DNA of 64,000 bases from Rhodobacter sp. (GCA_020637515.1 JACKKG010000001.1:2138501-2202500), one strand, 5' to 3'; shown: positions 9,310 to 17,831, counted from the stretch's first letter. Numbers and translations: made by a program. The notes: generated by a model from the sequence alone, not told the origin.

Positions 9310-10092
9310 CTAGAGCTGCCAGACCCGGGGCAGGGGCCGGGGCCGCAACACCGCCAGCAACCGGGCGATCTGGCGGCGCAGCGGCCAGCCGTCGGCGGCC
9401 GTCAGTCGGGCTGTCAGCTTTCCGTCAAAGGCCGAGGCCGCGCCGCGCACGCCCGGTTCGTCCAGCACCCGGCGCACCGCCGCCAAGGCGTCCTCGGCCC
9501 CCCGCGCCACCAGCGCGACCGAGGCAAAGGCGCGCGCGCCCCGCAGCGTCGCGGGGCCGGTCAGCGCCTCCGGGGTCAGGCGCAGGGGCTCCAGCAGCAC
9601 GGGGCGGCCGGCGCGCGTGATCTCGCGCCGGTCCTCGAACGCCAGCGTCGTGACGGTTTCGCCCATCGCCGCGCGGCCCAGCACCACGGCCTCCAGGGCC
9701 AGGACCTCGGCCCGGGGCGACAGCGCGATGCGCGTGTGCCGCGCCAGCGCCGAACGGTCGAACAGGATCGTCTCTTGCGGCAGCCAGTCCAGCCGGCCCC
9801 GGTCGATGGACAGGTCCACAGTCACACGGGCGTGCCCGTCGTTGGCGCGATAGGCGCGCTCGGCGGTCTGGGTGGTGGCGGTCACGGGTCCGTCAGTCTC
9901 CAGCCGATAGGTCAGCCGGTCGCCCCCGGTCAGCCCGCCGGCGGTGTTCAGGAACACCACCTCGCCCGGCAGGCAGACCGCCTTGGCCGAACCCCGGGTA
10001 AAGAGCCGCCGCACCGCGCCGCCGCTCAACGCGACATCGGCGGTGCCTTGGCTGCGCTGAAGCGCGGGCAGAGGGGCGGCAAGCAGGGTCAT
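9310..10092 (-). CDS. ureD: Urease accessory protein UreD
   Basis: Scaffold that binds apo-urease and recruits UreF and UreG for nickel insertion. With the ATG at 10092 the product is 260 residues (MTLLAAPLPALQRSQGTADVAL). Family marks include RGSAKAVCLPGEVVFLNTAGGLTGGDRL and the TTQTAERAYRA segment, and later FDRSALARHTRIALSP. The frame is open a further 61 codons, but that stretch lacks UreD similarity. It is the first gene of the leftward operon, so the operon promoter should lie in 10093-10322. No clear ribosome-binding site marks the start. Confidence 0.93.
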   Translation of the reverse strand: MTLLAAPLPALQRSQGTADVALSGGAVRRLFTRGSAKAVCLPGEVVFLNTAGGLTGGDRLTYRLETDGPVTATTQTAERAYRANDGHARVTVDLSIDRGRLDWLPQETILFDRSALARHTRIALSPRAEVLALEAVVLGRAAMGETVTTLAFEDRREITRAGRPVLLEPLRLTPEALTGPATLRGARAFASVALVARGAEDALAAVRRVLDEPGVRGAASAFDGKLTARLTAADGWPLRRQIARLLAVLRPRPLPRVWQL

Positions 10093-10322
10093 CGCGCCCA
10101 AAGGACGCCCCGCCCCGCGCCCTGACAAGGGATGGCACCGCCGCGTCCCGGGCGATCGGGCCTCGGGCGGTGCGGCGCGGCGAAAAAATGGGCAAAACGA
10201 TGAAACAAGCGGCGAAATGGAAAAGATGGGCCGCTGGCCCGGATGGTGGGCGGCGCAGAACGCGCTTTCGCCCACCGCCGGGATTTGCCAGCATGGCCCG
10301 GTTCCGAACGCCCGAGTCCCCG
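10093..10322. promoter_or_regulatory. Divergent promoter region, urease operon and HAD hydrolase
   Basis: About 230 bp separate the ureD start from the preferred HAD start. A locally A-rich stretch (10181-10230) stands out from the GC-rich surroundings and is the likely site of promoter elements for one or both directions. No NtrC, Fur or Nur-type palindrome was recognised by eye. Confidence 0.4.
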
Positions 10323-11201
10323 ATGCAACCGAACGCCCGTTGGGCCTTTGCCCGATACCGCGCCATCGCCCATCACCTGCCCCGTGTCGAGCGCGGCTTT
10401 GCGCCTTTCAGCTATCGCCTGCCCGATCTGACCGGGGTGATTGCGCGCCATGACGGTTTCATCCTGGATGCCTTTGGCGTGCTCAACATCGGCGAGGGGG
10501 TGCTGCCGCAAGCAATCGAGCGGGTGCAGCAAATGCGGGCCGCGGGCAAGCGCGTGGTCGTGCTGACCAACGGCGCCGCGGTCCCGCGGTCCCGCGCGCT
10601 TGAAAAATACCGCGCCTGGGGCTTTGATTTTGGCGACACCGAGGTGATCGCCAGCCGTGACCTGGCGGCCCGGGCGCTGGCCGGTCGCGGCGGGCGCTGG
10701 GCGGCGATCGCGCCTTTGGGTTCGGGGTTCGACGATCTACCGGGGGATGTCCGCGCGTTGGACGACGATCTGCTGGCGCGCGCCGACGGGTTCCTGTTTC
10801 TGGGGTCCCAGGGTTGGGACGACGCGAAACAGGCCGCGCTGGTCGCGGCGCTGAGGGCCCGGCCGCGCCCCGTGATCTGCGCCAATCCCGATATCGTCGC
10901 CCCCCGCGAGGGCGGCTTCACCTGGGAGCCGGGGCACTACGCCTTTGCCCTGCCGGTGCCGGTAGAGTTCCACGGCAAGCCCTTTGGCGGCGCCTTCGCG
11001 GCCGCGCTCGCGGCGCTGGACCTGCCGGCGAACCGCGTCGCAATGGTGGGCGACACGCTGCACACCGATGTTCTGGGCGGCCGCGCGGCGGGGTGTTTCA
11101 CGGTGCTGGTCACGGGGCACGGGTTCTTTGCCGGGCAAGACCCGCAGCCCTATATCGACGCGACCGGGTTGGTGCCCGATTTCCTGGCGGATGAGACCTG
11201 A
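10323..11201 (+). CDS. HAD-superfamily class IIA hydrolase
   Basis: Predicted phosphatase of the HAD superfamily, subclass IIA (NagD-like). The 292-residue product contains motif I as ILDAFGVLNIGEG, motif II as VVVLTNGAAVPR, and motif IV as GDTLHTDVLGGRAAG. Substrate is unknown. In-frame ATGs at 10170 and 10293 are alternatives; 10323 (MQPNARWAF) was chosen because the upstream residues are basic and low-complexity, but no ribosome-binding site settles it. The next gene starts 1 bp after the stop, so the two are probably cotranscribed. Confidence 0.82.
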   Translation: MQPNARWAFARYRAIAHHLPRVERGFAPFSYRLPDLTGVIARHDGFILDAFGVLNIGEGVLPQAIERVQQMRAAGKRVVVLTNGAAVPRSRALEKYRAWGFDFGDTEVIASRDLAARALAGRGGRWAAIAPLGSGFDDLPGDVRALDDDLLARADGFLFLGSQGWDDAKQAALVAALRARPRPVICANPDIVAPREGGFTWEPGHYAFALPVPVEFHGKPFGGAFAAALAALDLPANRVAMVGDTLHTDVLGGRAAGCFTVLVTGHGFFAGQDPQPYIDATGLVPDFLADET

Positions 11202-11202
11202 C

Positions 11203-11655
11203 ATGCCGGACAAACCCCTGAAACCGAATGAGATCGCCACCGAGGTGCCCTTGGGCGCCGATGCCACGCTGGGCTTCATCGGCCATGTCGAAACGCCCTG
11301 GAAGACGCTGCGGGACTGCCCCAAGCGCGCGCCGCTGGACGGGCCCGAGAGCACCGTGGTGCTGGCCGCGCCCTGGGACCGCGCGCTCGACGGGGTCGAG
11401 GGGTTCGATTTTCTCGAGCTGTTCCTCTGGTTCCACCGGGCGCGGCGCGACCTGCTGGTGATCGACCCTGCGCACGGGGGTGGGCCGCGCGGCGTGTTCG
11501 CCTTGCGCGCGCCCGTGCGGCCCAATCCGATCGCCGTGACGACGGTCGCGCTGGTCGCCCGTCACGGCAACCGGTTGATCGTGCGCGGGCTCGAGGCGCT
11601 GGACGGCACGCCCCTGATCGACATCAAGCCTGGGCGCTGCCCGAACGCGCCCTGA
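11203..11655 (+). CDS. TrmO/TsaA-like tRNA methyltransferase
   Basis: Member of the UPF0066 (TsaA/TrmO) family, which methylates N6-threonylcarbamoyladenosine at position 37 of tRNA using S-adenosylmethionine. The 150-residue chain contains GFIGHVETPWKT near residue 24, a beta-barrel core, RPNPIAVTTVALV and the closing LDGTPLIDIKPG. It lacks the C-terminal domain of the 235-residue E. coli protein, as many bacterial homologues do. It starts 1 bp after the HAD gene and ends directly against the convergent DHA2 transporter. Confidence 0.85.
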   Translation: MPDKPLKPNEIATEVPLGADATLGFIGHVETPWKTLRDCPKRAPLDGPESTVVLAAPWDRALDGVEGFDFLELFLWFHRARRDLLVIDPAHGGGPRGVFALRAPVRPNPIAVTTVALVARHGNRLIVRGLEALDGTPLIDIKPGRCPNAP

Positions 11656-13185
11656 TCACTCGGCCGTCGGCGCGGGGCGGGTGTGGCGGCCCAGCGGGAT
11701 TTCCTTCAGGAAGACCGCGAACCCGACCCCCAGCACCGCCAGCCCCGCCACGACCCAATAGATCGGCGCAATCGCGTCCACCACATGGCCGGCGATCATC
11801 GCGCGCGCCTCGGGGGGCATGTGGGCGATGGCCTGCGGCCCCAACTCGGCCGAGACGGGCATTCCGCCAAAGCCCGACGACAGCCGCGCCGTCATCATCG
11901 CGCCAAAGACCGCAACAGCCAGCGACCCGCCGATCTGGCGGAACATCACGCCCGAGGCCGTCGCCGTGCCCAGGATCTTGCGCGGGACCGCGTTCTGCAC
12001 GGCCGTGGTCAGCACCGGAAAGCACAGCCCCATGCCAAAGCCGAAGACGACGATCATCCCCGAGAAAACCCAGATCGACGTGTCGGCCGCGATCTGCGCC
12101 AGCAGCGCCGCACCCAGCGCGACAAAGGCCATGCCGGCCAGCGGCAACACCCGGTAGCGCCCGGTGCCCCGCATGTAGCGGCCCGCGACCGTCGTCGCGC
12201 CGATGATGCCCACCGTCATCGGCGCCAGCAGCAGCCCCGAGATCATCGGCGTCACGCCGCGCGCGATTTGCAGGTAGATCGGCAGAAAGGTGACCGCCCC
12301 CAGCATCGCAGCGCCGGTCAGCATCGACAGCGCCGATGTGTTGCGGAACACGTTCTCGCGGAACAGGTCGAGCGGCAGGATCGGTTCCGCCACGCGCCGT
12401 TCGATGGCGACAAAGGCCAGCAGCGCCAGCGCCGATGTCGCGCCCAGGCCGTAGGCCTCGATCGAGGTCCAGGCAAAGCTGCGCCCGCCCAGCGCCGTCA
12501 GCAAGGTCAGCGCCGCCAGCGAGATCGACAGCATCGCCGCCCCGGCCCAGTCGATGCGGTGCTTGTGGGTGACGACATGCGCCGGGAAGCTGGCGGCGAA
12601 GCCGATCACCGCCAGGATGCCCAGCGGCACGTTGATGAGGAAGATCCAGTGCCAGCTGAACTGTTCCACGAACCAGCCGCCGATCAGCGGCCCGATCATC
12701 GAGGACACCGAGAACACGGCCGCGAACATCCCCTGAACCTTGCCGCGTTCGGCGGCGGACAGCACGTCGCCCACCACCGACAGCGCCAGCACGAAAAGGC
12801 CGCCGCCGCCCAGGCCCTGCACGGCGCGGGCGACGATCAGGAAGGTCATGCTGTCCGCGATCCCGCACAGCAGCGACCCCAGCAGGAACAGACCCACCGA
12901 CACGAACACCATCGCCCGCCGCCCGTAGAGATCGCCCAGCTTGCCATAGAGCGGCGCCGCCACGGTCGAGGCCAGGATATAGGCCGTCACCACCCAGGAC
13001 AGGTGCTCGATCCCGCCCAGATCGGCAACGATCGTCGGCAGCGCGGTCGAAACCACGGTCTGGTCCAGCGCCGCCAGCAGCAGCAATGTCGCGACAGAGG
13101 CGATGACCAGCCGGACCGATCCGTTGTGGGCGGGGTGCTCGGTCTCGGGGAGGGGGGCGGCGGTCGGGGTTTTGGGTGCGGACAT
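11656..13185 (-). CDS. MFS multidrug exporter, DHA2 (EmrB/QacA) family
   Basis: Inner-membrane proton-coupled exporter with 14 predicted helices (509 residues). The first helix carries LDQTVVSTALPTIVADLGG, the hallmark DHA2 motif with an intramembrane Asp; motif A appears as GKLGDLYGRRAMV and motif C-like glycine/proline patterns follow. No EmrA-like membrane fusion gene is next to it. The ATG at 13185 (MSAPKTPT) avoids an arginine-rich upstream extension. The Rrf2 regulator at 13815 lies upstream on the same strand, but the 162 bp gap gives no direct evidence for control. Confidence 0.9.
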   Translation of the reverse strand: MSAPKTPTAAPLPETEHPAHNGSVRLVIASVATLLLLAALDQTVVSTALPTIVADLGGIEHLSWVVTAYILASTVAAPLYGKLGDLYGRRAMVFVSVGLFLLGSLLCGIADSMTFLIVARAVQGLGGGGLFVLALSVVGDVLSAAERGKVQGMFAAVFSVSSMIGPLIGGWFVEQFSWHWIFLINVPLGILAVIGFAASFPAHVVTHKHRIDWAGAAMLSISLAALTLLTALGGRSFAWTSIEAYGLGATSALALLAFVAIERRVAEPILPLDLFRENVFRNTSALSMLTGAAMLGAVTFLPIYLQIARGVTPMISGLLLAPMTVGIIGATTVAGRYMRGTGRYRVLPLAGMAFVALGAALLAQIAADTSIWVFSGMIVVFGFGMGLCFPVLTTAVQNAVPRKILGTATASGVMFRQIGGSLAVAVFGAMMTARLSSGFGGMPVSAELGPQAIAHMPPEARAMIAGHVVDAIAPIYWVVAGLAVLGVGFAVFLKEIPLGRHTRPAPTAE

Positions 13186-13347
13186 GGGGGCGCTCGGTTC
13201 TGGCGGATGGGACGGGCAGGCCCGGCGGCGCCGGCAGGGCGGCCGCGCGAACGGTTGGCTGAGATAGTCCCAGTTGCGGACCCGGATCAAGGGTGGCCGA
13301 GCGTTTAATTTGTGAAATACCGGTGACAGGCGGTCCGCCGGCGCGGT

Positions 13348-13815
13348 TCAGCCGGCGTGCACGGGGCCCGTCGCGGTGGCGGCGTCGGGCGCAAAGATCT
13401 GCGCCAGTCCGGCGTTGTCGCGGACCAGATCGTGCACCGTGTAGCGGTCGAGCGTGGCATAGAATGCGTCCAGCCCCTCGCTCAACATGCCCTTCAGGCG
13501 ACAGTCGAAGCACAAGGGACAGGTGTTGCGATCCGCGTCCATGCATTCGGCAAAGGGCAGATCGGCCTCGAACAGGCGCACCACGGTGCCGACGCGGATC
13601 GATTCGGCCGGTCTGGCCAGCGCGATGCCGCCCCCCCGCCCGCGCGAGGTGTGCAGGAAGCCCGCGCCCTCGAGCTGGTTCACCACCTGCGCCACATGAT
13701 GGAACGAGGCATTGCACGCCCGCGCCACATCCGCCGTGCGCAGGCTGTCCGGCGCGCGCACCGCGCAGTGCATCAGCGTGCGCATCGCCAGATTGGTTCG
13801 CAAGGTCAACCGCAT
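13348..13815 (-). CDS. Rrf2-family regulator, NsrR-like
   Basis: Likely [4Fe-4S] nitric-oxide sensor and repressor. The 155-residue protein has the winged helix at about 25-70 (ADVARACNASFHHVAQVVNQLEG, then RGRGGGIALARP) and the cysteines Cys91, Cys99 and Cys105 in ECMDADRNTC..CRLK, the spacing of NsrR, plus an extra Cys102. The start at 13815 (MRLTLRT) matches the family; an ATG eight codons upstream is possible. Upstream are an FNR-type box (13901) and a short palindrome (13857). Which genes it controls is not shown by the sequence. Confidence 0.82.
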   Translation of the reverse strand: MRLTLRTNLAMRTLMHCAVRAPDSLRTADVARACNASFHHVAQVVNQLEGAGFLHTSRGRGGGIALARPAESIRVGTVVRLFEADLPFAECMDADRNTCPLCFDCRLKGMLSEGLDAFYATLDRYTVHDLVRDNAGLAQIFAPDAATATGPVHAG

Positions 13816-13856
13816 CGGTCCTGTGGATCCTTTGGCCATGGGACCCAGCGGGCTGG

Positions 13857-13872
13857 GTCACGGATGTGTGAC
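13857..13872. promoter_or_regulatory. Palindrome upstream of the NsrR-like gene
   Basis: GTCAC and GTGAC are separated by six bases, 42 bp before the chosen start of the Rrf2 gene. It could be an autoregulatory operator or a Crp/Fnr half-site pair. Weak evidence: short arms only. Confidence 0.35.
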
Positions 13873-13900
13873 ACCTTGGCCCGCGTCCGGCAAGGGCGCC

Positions 13901-13914
13901 TTGATTCAGATCAT
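13901..13914. promoter_or_regulatory. FNR/NnrR-type box, TTGATTCAGATCAT
   Basis: Close match to the TTGAT-N4-ATCAA consensus for FnrP/FnrL/NNR regulators. It lies 86 bp upstream of the NsrR-like start and is identical over 14 bp to the box at 33777 in the nar promoter. It implies oxygen- or NO-dependent expression of the Rrf2 gene (inference). Confidence 0.65.
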
Positions 13915-13980
13915 GTGCGCCCCGGGCGCCGGGTTCAGCGCCCGGGCCGGGGCCAGGACGTTGGGTCGGCGGGTGCAGGG

Positions 13981-14733
13981 TCACGGGTCCAGCAGCGCCA
14001 GAACGGCCTCGGGCGCGGTGATCTGGGCGTTGTGGAGCTGGCCGGGCAGCAGACGCGCGGCGGGGGCGATGGCGGTCATTTCCGCCAGGGTGACCATCGG
14101 GTCCTCGGCGCCCGCGGCCATCCGCAGGGGCACCCGCACCCGACGCAAAAGGTCGGGCACGCTGGCATCGGCGGCGGAAAAGACGCCCGGATTCATCGCC
14201 AGCGCATAGCCGCCCTCGACCGCCGTGACGCCGCCGGCCATTTCGGGCGCCTCCGGGGCCACCAGCCCGTGCAGACCGGCGATCCTGGCGTATCGCTCCT
14301 GCGCGTCGTCGCGTGTGGCAAAGACCCTGGCGGGGCGCTGCGCGGCAGCCCGGGCGCCGGCCAGATCGGCCTCGGACCAGGTCAGCTTGACCCCCAGCGT
14401 CACCAGCCGCGCGGGCAGGGGGCCGAACAGCCCGCCCGCCAGCAACGCACCGACGACGCCGCCAAAGGAATGTCCCAGCAGCGTGACCCGCGCGGGGTCC
14501 TCGTCGCGCAGCAGGGTGGCGACGTCGGCGGCGTGGAGTCCGAAGCCGAAGGGCCCCGCCGAAGGCGAGCGCCCGTGCCCGCGCAGGTCGGGCGCGATCC
14601 AGCGCCGGCCCCGGGCCTCGATCGCCCGGGCGAGCCGGTGCCAGACCGCCCCGGTCGCGCCCAGCCCGTGCAGCAGCACGACCAGATCGGCGCCGGTTCC
14701 CCCCCGTTCCACATGCAGCCCCAGGCCTGTCAT
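13981..14733 (-). CDS. Alpha/beta hydrolase
   Basis: Cytoplasmic alpha/beta-fold hydrolase of unknown substrate, 250 residues. The nucleophile elbow is GHSFGG (VTLLGHSFGGVVGALLAGG), the oxyanion region is LLHGLGATGAVWHRLA, and DLRGHGRSPSAG is the typical post-strand-4 motif; the catalytic acid probably lies in AAGAEDPMV and the His in GQLHNAQI. The ATG at 14733 is preferred to upstream open frame that overlaps the Hsp70-like gene promoter. It is the neighbour of the Rrf2 gene but reads towards it with no shared spacing. Confidence 0.85.
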   Translation of the reverse strand: MTGLGLHVERGGTGADLVVLLHGLGATGAVWHRLARAIEARGRRWIAPDLRGHGRSPSAGPFGFGLHAADVATLLRDEDPARVTLLGHSFGGVVGALLAGGLFGPLPARLVTLGVKLTWSEADLAGARAAAQRPARVFATRDDAQERYARIAGLHGLVAPEAPEMAGGVTAVEGGYALAMNPGVFSAADASVPDLLRRVRVPLRMAAGAEDPMVTLAEMTAIAPAARLLPGQLHNAQITAPEAVLALLDP

Positions 14734-14800
14734 CGCGCGCCCCCTCGCGGTTGTGTCGGGCCGCACTATGGGCGCGGCGCAGAGGGCTGGCAACCCGCGC

Positions 14801-16024
14801 TCAGCCCCGCGCGGCGGCGATGGCCAGCCCGTCCACGACGGCGGTGAGGGCATCGACGCCGCGCAGGCTGGCGGTGGGGCACAGCGCGCGCATCGCCGCG
14901 CCGACCATACGCATCCGGCTGGAGCCGCCGACCAGGATCACCTCGTCCACCGCGTCGGCGCGGACCCCGGCCCGTGCCAGGGTCTCGGCCGCGGCCGCCT
15001 GCAAGGCCGCGCACTGGCTGGCGAGCACGTCGTCGATATCGGCGCGGCGGATCGCGATGCCCAGGCCGGGCTCGATCGTGGCCATCGCGATGGTCCCGGC
15101 GCCGGCGTCGTTCGCGGCGATCTTTGCGGCCTCGACCGCGAAGGCGAGGGTGTGGCCCAACTCGTCCTCGAGCACCGTGCACAGCCGGGCCATGGCCCGC
15201 CCATCGACGGCCAGGCGGGCCATCGCGGCCGCCTGACGGCGCGGTTCGGGCGCATAGAGAAACGGAATCCGCGCCCAGGTGGCCAGATCGACATACAGCG
15301 CGCGCGGCACCGGCAATAGCGCGCTGCCCATCTCGCGCCTGAGCGCCCCGCCCAAGCCCAGCAGCGGCATCGCATGGGCCAGCGACAGCGCGGTGTCGAA
15401 GTCGGTGCCACCCAGCCGGATGCCGTGGCTGGCCAGGATCCGGGGGCGGGGGGCCTGATGGCGGAACAGCGTGAAATCCGATGTTCCGCCGCCGATGTCC
15501 ACCACCAGCCCCAGCCCGCCGCCGGCATGGTGGCAGGCCAGCATGGCGGCCTCGGGCTCGGGCAGAAAGGCGATCTCGGTGAAGCCGGCGGCCTGGTAGC
15601 AGGCCCTGAGGTCTGCCTCGGCGCGGGCATCGCGTTCGGGTTGGTCGTGGAAATGCACGGGACGGCCCGACAGCACGCGGGTAAAGGTCTGGCCTGTGGC
15701 CGCCGTGGCCGACGTGCGCAGGGTGGCCAGAAAGGCGGTGACGACCTCGGCCAGGGTGCGGCGGCGCCCGGCGATCAGGCGCGGTTCATGCAGCAGGGGC
15801 AGGCCCAGAACGCTTTTCAGCGCGCGCATGTAGCGCCCCTCGTCGCCGGCGGCGAGCGCCCGCGCGGCGGCGTTGCCAATCCGCATGGCGCCGCCTTGCT
15901 CGGGAAAGAACACGGCGGTCGGCACCGTGTCGTGCCCCTCGATCGGCAGGCGCCAGACACCGCCCGGATGGGCCAGAGCAACGGCCGAATTCGAGGTTCC
16001 GAAATCGATGGCAAGCGTGGGCAT
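14801..16024 (-). CDS. Hsp70-like ATPase (YegD type)
   Basis: Short Hsp70-family protein of 407 residues that keeps only the actin-fold nucleotide-binding domain. Visible motifs are the phosphate-1 loop AIDFGTSNSAVALA at the N-terminus, the phosphate-2 loop LVVDIGGGTSDFTLF and the adenosine motif EVILVGGSSRMRMVG. The substrate-binding domain of DnaK is missing, as in E. coli YegD. Function is not established for this group. The ATG at 16024 gives MPTLAIDFGTS, the family start. It diverges from the exonuclease gene at 16137. Confidence 0.88.
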   Translation of the reverse strand: MPTLAIDFGTSNSAVALAHPGGVWRLPIEGHDTVPTAVFFPEQGGAMRIGNAAARALAAGDEGRYMRALKSVLGLPLLHEPRLIAGRRRTLAEVVTAFLATLRTSATAATGQTFTRVLSGRPVHFHDQPERDARAEADLRACYQAAGFTEIAFLPEPEAAMLACHHAGGGLGLVVDIGGGTSDFTLFRHQAPRPRILASHGIRLGGTDFDTALSLAHAMPLLGLGGALRREMGSALLPVPRALYVDLATWARIPFLYAPEPRRQAAAMARLAVDGRAMARLCTVLEDELGHTLAFAVEAAKIAANDAGAGTIAMATIEPGLGIAIRRADIDDVLASQCAALQAAAAETLARAGVRADAVDEVILVGGSSRMRMVGAAMRALCPTASLRGVDALTAVVDGLAIAAARG

Positions 16025-16136
16025 GGGGGCCTCGGGCAGGGCAGGGCCGATCCCATAGGCCAGCCCGCACCCGGGCGCAAGGCGTTGAACCCGGGGCGCG
16101 GCTGTGGCAAGCCGGGTCCAGCAGAAAGGGGACGGA

Positions 16137-16697
16137 ATGCAGCCGATCGAGCCGACGGGACCCTGGCGCTTTGCCGCGCTCGACGTCGAGACCGCCAACA
16201 GCGCCGCCGACAGCATCTGCCAGATCGGCGTCGCGCTGGTGGGGTTCGACAACCGCATCCAGACCTGGGTGAGCTATGTCAATCCGCGCGTGGCGTTCTC
16301 GCCCTTCAACATCCGGGTGCACGGGATCGGCCCCGACCATGTCGCCGACGCGCCCGATTTCGCCCGCGCACTGGCGCCGATCGAGCGGCTTCTGGCCGGT
16401 CAACCGGTCATCCAGCACAGCAGTTTCGACCAGCGCGCCATTGCGGGCGCCTGCGCCGCGCTCGGCCGTCCGGCCCCGGCGTGGCGCTGGGGTGACAGCG
16501 TGCGGATCGCGCGCCGCGCCTGGCCCGAGTTTCGCGGCTGTGGCGGCCACGGGCTGGCGCATCTGAAAGAGCGGCTGGACCTCTGCTTCAATCACCACGA
16601 CGCGGGCGAAGACGCACGCGCCGCCGCCGAGGTCGTCCTGCACGCCGAGCGCCACACCGGCCAGACCTTCGAGGCCCTGCTGGGCTGGACCCGCTGA
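16137..16697 (+). CDS. DEDDh 3'-5' exonuclease, DnaQ-like
   Basis: Single-domain exonuclease related to the epsilon subunit of DNA polymerase III. The 186-residue protein has the Exo I motif in FAALDVETANS, Exo II around QHSSFDQRAI, and Exo III in FNHHDAGEDARAAAEV, giving the DEDDh catalytic set. The start at 16137 follows a purine-rich AAAGGGGACGG. It is too short to be a full epsilon subunit with the polymerase-binding tail and is more likely a repair or RNA/DNA-trimming nuclease (inference). Confidence 0.88.
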   Translation: MQPIEPTGPWRFAALDVETANSAADSICQIGVALVGFDNRIQTWVSYVNPRVAFSPFNIRVHGIGPDHVADAPDFARALAPIERLLAGQPVIQHSSFDQRAIAGACAALGRPAPAWRWGDSVRIARRAWPEFRGCGGHGLAHLKERLDLCFNHHDAGEDARAAAEVVLHAERHTGQTFEALLGWTR

Positions 16698-16766
16698 ACC
16701 GCGTGCCGGGGTCGTCGCCGGGATTCGCGCCGGGCGCGGTTTTGTGGCATGGTCGGTGTTTCCCTG

Positions 16767-16801
16767 GGCGTGCCGGCGGCCCGAAAGACCGCCGGCACGC
16801 C
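16767..16801 (+). terminator. Strong hairpin between the exonuclease and LysR genes
   Basis: A perfect 13-bp inverted repeat (GGCGTGCCGGCGG and its complement) encloses the nine-base loop CCCGAAAGA, 70 bp after the exonuclease stop and 32 bp before the LysR start. There is no T-run after it, so it may be an atypical terminator, an RNA-stabilising hairpin or a regulatory structure. Confidence 0.5.
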
Positions 16802-16833
16802 GTCCGCCACCGTTCCGACCCAGGGGTCCCGCG

Positions 16834-17724
16834 ATGGACAAGCTTTCCGTCATGCAAGCCTTTCGCCGCATCGTCGAGCGCGGCAGTTTCGCCCGGGCGG
16901 CGGCGGATCTCGGCGTGTCGCCCGCGCTGCTGAGCCGCGAGATCAAGCTGCTGGAGGAAAGCCTCGGCACCACGTTGTTGACCCGCACGACCCGCGCGAT
17001 GTCGCTGACCGACGCCGGGCGGCTGTTCTACGACGAGGCCGGCGGCATCCTGGATGCGGTGACGCGGGTCGAAACGCGCATCCGCGACGGTGCGGGCGCC
17101 GTGCGCGGCCATCTGAAGGTCAACGCGTCGAGTTCGTTCGGGCAGATGGTGCTGGCCCCCATGCTGCCCGGGTTTCTGGACGCCTACCCCGACCTGCGGC
17201 TTTCGCTGTCCCTGGACGACCGGGTCGTGGACATGGTCGAGGGCGGGTTCGATGTCTCGGTCCGGATCCGGCCGACCTTGCCGGATTCGGCGTTGGTGGC
17301 GCGCCGGATCGGCACCATGCGGCAACGGATCTTTGCCGCGCCGGCCTATCTGCGGTCGGTCGGCCGGCCTGAGGTTCCGCAGGACATCGGGCAGCACCGT
17401 GTCGTCGGTTTCCTGCTGGCCGATCACCTGACGACCTGGACCCTGCACGGCCCCGCCGGGGCAACCGTGGTGCTGGATCTTGATCCTCCGGTGCGCGTCG
17501 GCAACAGCCTGGTGCTGCGCGACCTGCTGATCGCGGGGCAGGGCATCGGCACCTTGCCCGACTTCGTTTCGAACGAGGCCGAGGCGCGGGGCGCGCTGGT
17601 GCGGGTGCTGCCCGAATGGGAGCTTCCCGCGCCCGAAATCTTCGCCGTCACGGCCTCGCGGCTGGGGATGGACGCCAGGGTGACCGCCTTCCTCGACCAT
17701 CTGCGCGCCGCGCTGCGGACCTGA
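16834..17724 (+). CDS. LysR-family transcriptional regulator
   Basis: LysR regulator of 296 residues. The winged helix is at residues 1-60 (MDKLSVMQAFRRIVERGSFA, then SPALLSREIKLLEESLGTTLL), followed by the periplasmic-binding-like effector domain. The ATG at 16834 is the family start; a longer frame reaches back into the hairpin. It reads in the same direction as wrbA, 107 bp upstream of it, with a long palindrome in between, so control of wrbA and the DsbA-like gene is a reasonable guess. Effector unknown. Confidence 0.9.
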   Translation: MDKLSVMQAFRRIVERGSFARAAADLGVSPALLSREIKLLEESLGTTLLTRTTRAMSLTDAGRLFYDEAGGILDAVTRVETRIRDGAGAVRGHLKVNASSSFGQMVLAPMLPGFLDAYPDLRLSLSLDDRVVDMVEGGFDVSVRIRPTLPDSALVARRIGTMRQRIFAAPAYLRSVGRPEVPQDIGQHRVVGFLLADHLTTWTLHGPAGATVVLDLDPPVRVGNSLVLRDLLIAGQGIGTLPDFVSNEAEARGALVRVLPEWELPAPEIFAVTASRLGMDARVTAFLDHLRAALRT

Positions 17725-17751
17725 CATTCTTCAACCCGGTTGAAGAATGTC
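17723..17751. promoter_or_regulatory. 29-bp near-perfect palindrome between lysR and wrbA
   Basis: Two 14-base arms (GACATTCTTCAACC and its exact complement) flank a single central C. The core holds the T-N11-A signature of LysR operators. It starts at the lysR stop codon and ends 80 bp before wrbA. No T-run follows, so an operator is more likely than a terminator. Confidence 0.65.
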
Positions 17752-17831
17752 CTGACAGCGGGACGGTTTTTCCGGGTCAGAGACCGGGCGATCCTGCCGG
17801 GCATCGAAACCGACAGCCCCGAGAGGATCCC

